Assembly (NCBI GenBank): GCA_023213395.1
Contig: CM041465.1
Span: 5,766,001 to 5,830,000, forward strand
DNA from: Cycas panzhihuaensis
Taxonomy: Eukaryota; Cycadophyta
Reading direction: 5' to 3'
DNA: 64,000 bases
Each line of letters opens with the position of its first letter. The first letter of the stretch is position 1. This document shows, piece by piece, positions 57,180 to 64,000 of the stretch. The translations under genes and the position numbers were made by a program. The notes under the pieces were generated by a model that saw only the letters and a program-made list of their open reading frames with translations, did not search any database and had not been told where the DNA came from.

Positions 57180-58480
57180 ATAGTCATACGCATGCTGGTA
57201 GATGTAAAATTTTCTCAAATATTAAGAATTAATAAGCCTCTTAAACTTTAATCCTTTGAATATCGAAATATGATAGGCTCCATTAGTTAAATACTCAATT
57301 ATCAAGAAAGGTCCTATCCATTTAAGAGAAAACTTTTGTTGCCTATCATGCAAATATTCTAATTTCAAAAATTTATCACCAACATTAAACTTTCTAGGTC
57401 TAAGTTGTCTATCATGTGTAGCTTGAACTTTATCCTTAGACACAATGCTATTCTACAAACCTTATAAGTGAGTTTTATATAACTTCTCTAGCTCCAAAAG
57501 GCAAGCTTCCCTTTAAAACTGCTCATCTGTAAATTCCTTCAATGTGATGCGTAGAGAAGGAATTTCAACCTCTAATGGTAAAACAACTTTGAAACCATAA
57601 ATAAGGGAGAATGGTGTCATACCCATAGAATTTTTTATGGTAGTCCTATAGGCCCATAATGCCAGAAATAACTGGAAGTGCCAATCCCTATGAGAAATAG
57701 CAATAGTCTTAGCTAGAATCTTAGCTAAGATTTTGTTAAATGCTTCTACTTGGCCATTCACCTAAGGATGATATGGGGCAGATACTCTATGGGTAATATG
57801 AAACTTACCACATAGTTCACTAACATAGGGATTACAAAATGAGGTTCCATTATCAGTAATAATAACATCCAGTATTTTAAATCTACAATTAATATACTAA
57901 AATATAAATGCATCTATGATCTTTCCAATAGCAGAGATCAATGGGATAGCTTTGCTCTACTTCATAAAATATTCAGTCATAACTAGAATGAACTTATGCC
58001 AATTCAAAGATGTTAGAAAGACTTGTCCAATGATGTAAAGACCCCATTGGAAGAATGGCTAAGGTGAACCTATCAATTTCATTTTCTGCATAGGTTGATA
58101 TATTAAAGTTGCATGGGACTGACATTTCTAGTATTTTTGGATGTAAGAGTGGGCATCCTTAAATAAGGTGGGCCAATAATAACCCATATGAAGAATGTGT
58201 TAGGCCATTGATTGACCACTAAAATGCCCACCACATATCCCCTCATGGGACTCTATCAAAGCAACTAAAGATTCATCAGGTGAAAGACACCTTACTAAAA
58301 TTCCATCAAAAGAATGCTTATATAAGGTATCATCTAGTAAAAGGTATTACCTGATAATAGTGTGAATTCATCTTCTCTTCTTTAAAGTAGAAAGAGAAGA
58401 AAATGATTGATCATGAAGATACAATCTAATCTCCCCATACCATGGATCATTAGAAGGCATTCCCTGGATATGGAAGATAT
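57180..58480 (-). pseudogene. Gypsy-3 integrase
   Basis: C-terminal module in 57222-57443 (RPRKFNVGDKFLKLEYLHD, KWIGPFLIIEYLTNGAYHI). The frame 57513-57761 has GQVEAFNKILAK (catalytic Glu), LWAYRTTIK, PFSLIYGFKVVLPLEVEIPSL. Upstream, the second Asp (TDNGTSFCNP-like, near 57850) and the zinc domain (about 58100-58250) are recognisable through stops. Better preserved than in Gypsy-1. Confidence 0.87.
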
Positions 58481-58549
58481 GTTCATCTGGGAGGCAATCA
58501 TCAATAGGCTGGTAAGCCTGATTTGGAAGGGGGGTATCAACCATGATCT

Positions 58550-59100
58550 GTGCAATGATCATGCCTTTCTTAGACTTTCTATTGATCACATGCAAATCAA
58601 ATTCCTAAAGTAATAATGACCACTTACCTAGTCGATCGTTAAAGTAAGACTTGGTAAGTAGATGCCTTATGGGGTCTGATTGGACAATGAGGTGGACCCT
58701 ACTCCTAAAGAGATAGTGTCAAAGCTTCTTAGTAGAAAAAACTAAGGCAAGACATTCTTTCTCAAGAAAAGGATAATAAAGCTCAACCACCATGAGGGTC
58801 CTACTAATGAAATATATAGCTCTCTCTTTACCAAAATCATCTTCTTATGCTAGCATTCTCGTTAGTGATTCCTTACTATTTGAAGTGTATACGATAAATG
58901 GCTTATCAAACCTTGGTGGAGCAAGAACTAAAGTAGAAACCAAGGATTGCTTCAACCTATCAAATGACTCTTAAACTTGAGGAGTCCATTGCAATTCAAC
59001 ATCTTTCTTCAAAAGATTAGTAATTGGTTTAACATCCAAGGTGAAGTCAATGTTGAAATGTCTTAGAAAACCAAGCCCACCTAGAAAATATTTAATCTAT
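58550..59100 (-). pseudogene. Gypsy-3 RNase H fused to RT
   Basis: Homologous to Gypsy-1 19540-20000: remnants of YTSNSKES, ERAIYFISRTLMVVE, EKECLALVFSTKKL, QSDPIRHLL and the VINRKSKKGMIIAQI end (58368-58595 frame). Stops and small indels are present. Confidence 0.8.
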
Positions 59101-59760
59101 TTTTTAGTCTTAAGAGGAGGTATTTGCATGATAGCCTTAATCTTTTTAGGATCAATTCTAATCCTATCTTGAGAAACAATATTTCCCAACATCTTTCCTG
59201 ATGTGACATCAAAAATACATTTGGAAGGGTTTATACACAAGTGATATTTTTATACCTTTCAAAAATGGTTCTGAGATCATGAAAATGATTAGATCTTTTA
59301 CGTGAAAGGGAAAGCATATCATCTAAATAAATGGCAATAATATTGCCAATTAGGGCATGGAAAATATGAACCATATCTCTTTAATATGTCACTATGGAAT
59401 TCTTTAATCTGAATAGCATGACTTTGTAAATGAAGGTGCCCCAAGGAGTGGTAAAAGTGGTCTTATGGTGGTCACGAGGTGTAATAGAAATCTGATTGTA
59501 TCTTGAAAATCTATCCATAAGAGATATTACCTCAAAACTAGTCATGTGGTCCTAAATCTAATCAAGAAAAGGAAGAGGAAAATTATCTTTAGGACACACC
59601 TCATTAATGTCACAAAGGTTGATGCAAATTCAAATCATACCATTCTTCTTTGCTACAGGAACTATGTTAGAGACCCATTGGGAGTAATCAACACTCTCAA
59701 TGAATCCATCTACTAAGAACTTCTCCACTTCTTACTTAATGGAAAGAGATAGGTATGGAT
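59100..59760 (-). pseudogene. Gypsy-3 reverse transcriptase
   Basis: Minus strand: WVSNIVPVAKKN near 59660, AFTTPWGTFIYKVMLF near 59420, catalytic IYLDDMLSL near 59320, and the connection to RNase H near 59110. No long open frame survives. Confidence 0.82.
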
Positions 59761-60679
59761 AAATAGGATGTTATTTTTGTCACTTGGGTTTTGTGCTAGG
59801 AATAAGAGTAATATTGTGTTCAATGATTTAAGAGTTAAGGCCTTACATGTCTTTATAGTTCCATGTAAAAATTAAGTAGAACTCATGAAAGAGATCCTAA
59901 AACTAGGTGATCTATTGGGGAGTACAACTAGCTCTCAACTTGATAATTCTAGGGGTATCCTCTATTTCTCAATCTGCATTAATGGTTTGTTCCATAAGCA
60001 TTGCATTCCCTTCCTTAAAATGAGGAAGATCAGGTTCAATAGAAGAGATAGACTCCTAGGGTTAAGAATGATCAACTATGACTTTAGAAAACCCTAACTT
60101 GTGATGTCCATAAGGAAAACCAGGAGATGAACCTACTAAATACTCAACAATCATTTCATCATTCTTAAAATGATTGAGATAAAATAGGTTGATGAGGTGA
60201 AGATTCTTAGATTAAGAAGTGGAAGATGAAAGTAGACGCACCAAAGAGTTTGGAGTGGGCACAAACTCTATGATCGATATAACTTGAGAAAAGGGAATAA
60301 GCTTGAATAAACTCTTAATCATACATGTCATAATCAAGGTGGGACCAAGATATTAAGACAAGCGAAGATATAGAATGGTCCACATGAGGATGGGAAGGTA
60401 AAAGGATAGTAGAAATAGAATTAAATTCCCATACTACAATGGAGATTCCAAAAGTATCTTGGCATGTATCAAGTAAACTAGTATATTTATTATTTGATGC
60501 TAAGTCTAGGTGTTAATGCAACAACATCTTCTTCTCATACATATTCAACCATGTCTTAAAGAAAGAGGAATGAGAGAAAGATGGGGAAGCATCAATATGT
60601 AAATACTTAAGGAAGTAGTTGATAGATGAGTGGTTAAGGAAGGAACCATTGAATTTGCCCCTGAGGGCAAATACAAAAC
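59761..60679 (-). pseudogene. Gypsy-3 protease-RT linker
   Basis: Colinear with the Gypsy-1 linker; degenerate, no domain. Confidence 0.6.
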
Positions 60680-61500
60680 CTATAAAAAATGAAAGTGGAT
60701 AGGATCTATGTCAATAGGGTCACTTAGGGGTGGACCCTTATAAAATATGATAGATAAAGAAGCCAATTCTTCATTAGAAAAAGAAGAAGAAGGAATCATA
60801 AGGCAATCAATCAAGTCTAAAGGAATAGGAGTGGATGGGGAACCAGATGATAAAGGAATAACTTCAACTAAATCTATGTCCTTCACTTCTGGGTGAGTTA
60901 AAGGATCTTCAACAGCAAAATATTGACCTAGACCAAGTGATTGGAGGAAATACTCTATGGAGTTGGAAGATTCACCAAGTTTGGAAAAGTTATCGATGAG
61001 AGAAACTAGTTGCTTAATAGGTTTTGCCTTCCATTTAATGATCTTAAGCTCTCCCTTATGGATGAACCTGAGTTCAACGAAGAGGGATGAATAAACTACT
61101 ACCATTTGGGTGATCCATGGTATACCCAAAAGGATGTTGTATTCTAAATCCAAGTCAATGATAGTAAGGTCGGTAAGCACTATCTTATCCTCTAAAGTAA
61201 GTGGAAGGGTAACTTGACCTAAGGGCACCTTTTAATTCTTGTCATACCCTTGGCAGATCCATTCAAATGGATCAAAGGTGAAAAATTCCAAATCCTTAAT
61301 AAGATGAAGAGGGATTATATTGACACATGAACCCTCATCAATGATAACCCATTTGATATTAATATCATCCTTAATAATCTCAATATAAAATAGAAGAATG
61401 TTGTTTGGCGCATGGGTGGAACGACTAGGCAAGGTAACGAGGTCAAAGGAAATGGTAGAAGTAGGTGGAGAAGCTACCGTAGGAACTCCCAATGCATCAA
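60680..61500 (-). pseudogene. Gypsy-3 aspartic protease and following linker
   Basis: Frame 61232-61492 has VIIDEGSCVNIIPL (active-site Asp-Glu-Gly as in Gypsy-1). The 182-codon frame 60680-61228 continues with MPLGQVTLPLTLEDKIVLTD, DLEYNILLGIPWI and RFIHKGELKII. A single stop separates the two frames, so this is the least damaged protease of the three. Confidence 0.85.
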
Positions 61501-64000
61501 ATAAAAGTTGACATTGCTCGGGGCACTACTTGAGCAAATCAATAACCGATATGCCCATAGGAATGGTCTTTAACTCTTCTACCAAAGAGAAAGATCCATT
61601 ATTTAAACTAGAAGGAATAGACCTAAACCTGATGGGATGGGAGGTACTAGCGATAAGGAGTCAGGATTCCTTGCCATCAAATCATCAGATGATTTAGATA
61701 GGCCTACACTCTTTGAAATCTCCACCATGTTTATGGTTCTCTTGGTATCCCTACCTTTAAGAGGTGGGCAAGATTGATTGGTGTTTCTTTATGTTGAAAT
61801 GTTCACGGGAGTGGTAGTCTTCTTAGATGAATTAGAGCTTGAAGGTTCATCTTCATCATATTGTATTTGCTTCCCCTTGCCTTTATCTTCTTTACTGGTT
61901 TTCTCACTATGTTAAGGCAATGGATTCTTATGGATCATTTGGTCTTGTGGTGTCTTAGGAGAATGGTTCACTTGAGTGTTTGTATTATGGGTTACGTTTT
62001 GAATAGTTTAGTACTCACTTCTATCATGTGCATTAATCTGATGATAGGAGTATCATTTCATCTTTCTAGATGAAGAAAGAGGTGGGGGAGGGGCTTGTTT
62101 CTTCCTCCCCTTAGCCAAGTGAATTACTTTGGTCTCTTGAGAGGATTGAGTAGGAAATAGGCCATCAACATGTAACTTAGTATTGATCGCATACTCAAGT
62201 GATTTAATTAAGGAGGTAAGATGATAGTATATAGGTTCAAGATGGGTAGCCTTCATCGGATGAACTAGATATTTAGAAGACATAGGTTTCCCAACCTTCT
62301 TAATACCTGCTTGTATTTCAAATGTTTATAAAGCCAAACAATGATTGACTTCTTCCTCATATGTCTAAGGACCAAGTTTTAGAACTTCCAAGTATACATA
62401 GGGCCTTAATGTATTTGTAAATAGATCAAACAACAAACTAGGATCAAGATCTCCTAACAAAATCTCTTGAAGTTTTATTATTATTTTGTTTAATTGCCAA
62501 CAAGGATTTGATTTCTAACTCAAATAATCTTGTTACATCAAAATAGTTGATAAAGGAGCTAGCTAGTTGTTGAAACGAGAGAATGGAAGCTGAAGGAAGA
62601 TAATAAAACTAGTTCAAGGCATTGCCTTGAAGCGATTTAGGAAATAGATGCATCATAACATAGTTATATGGCATAAAATCAGTGCAAGTGAGCACAAATG
62701 CCTATATGTTGGAGGCAAGGTCTTTAGAAGAGTCACTAGAAAATTTGGGTAATTTAGGAAGGAATAGGGGCATAGGTGACAACAAAACCTCACGTGAGAA
62801 GAGAAACTTCATATAATCTAAGAAGGGCCTCCTTGGCCTCAACATATTAGGACATTGAGATAAGGATGATGGATGAGAATTAGATGAATGAATAGGTTAT
62901 TGTGATTGTAGTTGTTGTTGTGAAATGTTATGAGGTAGAAGAGTAGAGGGAGGAATAAACCATGTTATGGGTTAACCACAGAATTAGTTTGAGGTACAAG
63001 GTTTTGTGGGAAACTTGAATTAAAGGTACAGAAGGGGTTATTTTGTAGGGTAGGCCTAGGAATATATGAAGTTAAAGTAGGATTAGAAGTCCTCAAAAGT
63101 TGTGATTGTCCCACTGAAGCATGTGAATATGGTAAATAAATATAAGAAGCATGTTGTGATAAGGAAATCACATTAGACACTCTAGGTGATGGTGGGCAAG
63201 GCCTAACACCATGAGACCCAATAGTATGTGATACATGAAGGGGTACCAAAGTGGTAGAAGAAATAAGATGTGAAGAGGCAATCCTAGTGGAATAAGACCA
63301 AATTGGTCGTAAACTAGGTGAGGCCATAACCAATTGACTAAAAGTGGGTATGTGTGTGGTGCTAGGAATTCCATGAGTAATAATAACAAAATCACCTCCA
63401 TGAGTAAGAGGTATGGAATGGGAAGAATGAACCTAAATCTTCTACCTAGGAGAAGATTGATGAGGTTACGAATGGGTCAATTTGTGATCATCAACTTCCT
63501 TAATAAGTGGAGAATGAGGTCATGAAACATGTCTTGGTGAAGGAGGATGAGAAATGTGAGGAGATTGCATGGTTTCAAGTGGAGGGTTTACCTCAATCAA
63601 CTCATAGTCTTCACCTAAGGGATCAATCTAAACATGTTGCAGTAAAGATAACATGGTATGAGTCTCCAGGTAAAAAGGGTCATGATAACTAGGGATGCAT
63701 AGTGGGGTAGGGATCCTAGTAAGAATCAGCTCAGGAAAAGATGGATATAATTGAGTAGAAGGTGGTTCTTCCTATGGGAAAGAAGGATCCACAAAAGAAG
63801 GATTACTAGGATACTGCAAAGGATCTAGATATCCCTGCTCCACCAGTATGTTGTATAGTTGAGTTGAATCTTCAAGAGGATAAATGTATATATCATGTGC
63901 TTAAAACTTTGAGGATTTGATGTACAATGATAAAACATCTTGACTAAAGTGTAATGGCTACATTTGAGAATCAAGTAGAAGACCTTGAAGTCTCAATGAG
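61501..64000 (-). pseudogene. Gypsy-3 gag region (runs off the window)
   Basis: Colinear with Gypsy-1 22780-25046. Recognisable pieces: a Lys-rich RKKQAPPPPL stretch (62053-62283), a decayed capsid core near 62330-62600 and the His/Pro-rich N-terminal part (62965-63401). Frameshifted throughout. Confidence 0.75.

Larger units (their letters stand above)
50440..64000 (-). mobile_element. Gypsy-3: Tat-like element, host of the nest, cut by the window end
   Basis: Closest relative of Gypsy-1: same LTR family, PPT, PBS-side sequence, protease DEG motif, hairpin and CATAGTTTA arrays. It retains an LTR fragment (50440-51260), then the PPT and the interior back to gag. Sequence at 63990 corresponds to about 25045 in Gypsy-1, so the PBS should lie 40-80 bp beyond the window. 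Relative to Gypsy-1 it has an extra 2.7-kb block (about 52230-54910) with an antisense gene. Confidence 0.87.

Noticed and set aside
1-64000. Host genes, tRNA or rRNA genes
   Set aside because: No exon-intron series, tRNA clover-leaf or rRNA core recognised; all longer frames fall inside retroelements.

Overview
The window is plant nuclear DNA with no ordinary host gene that I can support. Practically all of it is decayed LTR retrotransposons nested inside one another. Hallmarks are Ty1/copia Pol in the order PR-INT-RT-RH, Ty3/gypsy Pol in the order PR-RT-RH-INT, primer-binding sites of the TGGTATCAGAGC type, LTR pairs, polypurine tracts and target-site duplications. Many in-frame stops and frameshifts, LTR pairs differing by roughly a tenth, and the density of insertions fit a large, slowly purged seed-plant genome. 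The species cannot be named from this sequence.

Layout. 1-3478 is a patchwork: a minus-strand chromovirus-like gypsy gag-protease with PBS (1-1777), an LTR-like stretch (about 1780-2175), a minus-strand copia RNase H fragment (about 2150-2540), and a plus-strand copia LTR with PBS and leader inserted into it (2541-3478). From 3479 to the window end lies one nest. The outermost element is Gypsy-3 (minus; 50440 to beyond 64000). Gypsy-2 (minus; 10639-50439 after removing insertions) entered the 3' LTR of Gypsy-3. Gypsy-2 was then hit three times: copia A (3479-10638, 5' LTR lost) and Gypsy-1 (12368-27665) in its 3' LTR, and copia B (36313-43915) in its reverse transcriptase. The uninterrupted second LTR of Gypsy-2 (to 50439) is an internal empty site that proves the Gypsy-1 insertion and shows where copia A landed.

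The three large gypsy elements look like the Tat branch. They have an RNase H next to RT and a second, archaeal/bacterial-like RNase H (aRNH). Here the second domain lies well downstream of integrase, about 1.2-4 kb away in a long, mostly untranslated 3' region. That region also holds, in Gypsy-2 and Gypsy-3, an antisense (plus-strand) pseudogene resembling the plant mobile domain; in Gypsy-3 it appears to keep an intron. In Gypsy-1 and Gypsy-3 it also holds an array of short hairpins whose stems change in a compensating way around a constant loop, and a dispersed motif, CATAGTTTAAGCTCATTA. This post-integrase module is the most interesting part of the window.

The two copia elements A and B belong to one family: 298-bp LTRs, a shared stop codon near the gag start, and a variable-number 69-70 bp leader repeat. 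No copy in the window looks autonomous. Catalytic residues are lost in several domains, for instance the integrase Glu and the first RT Asp of copia A.
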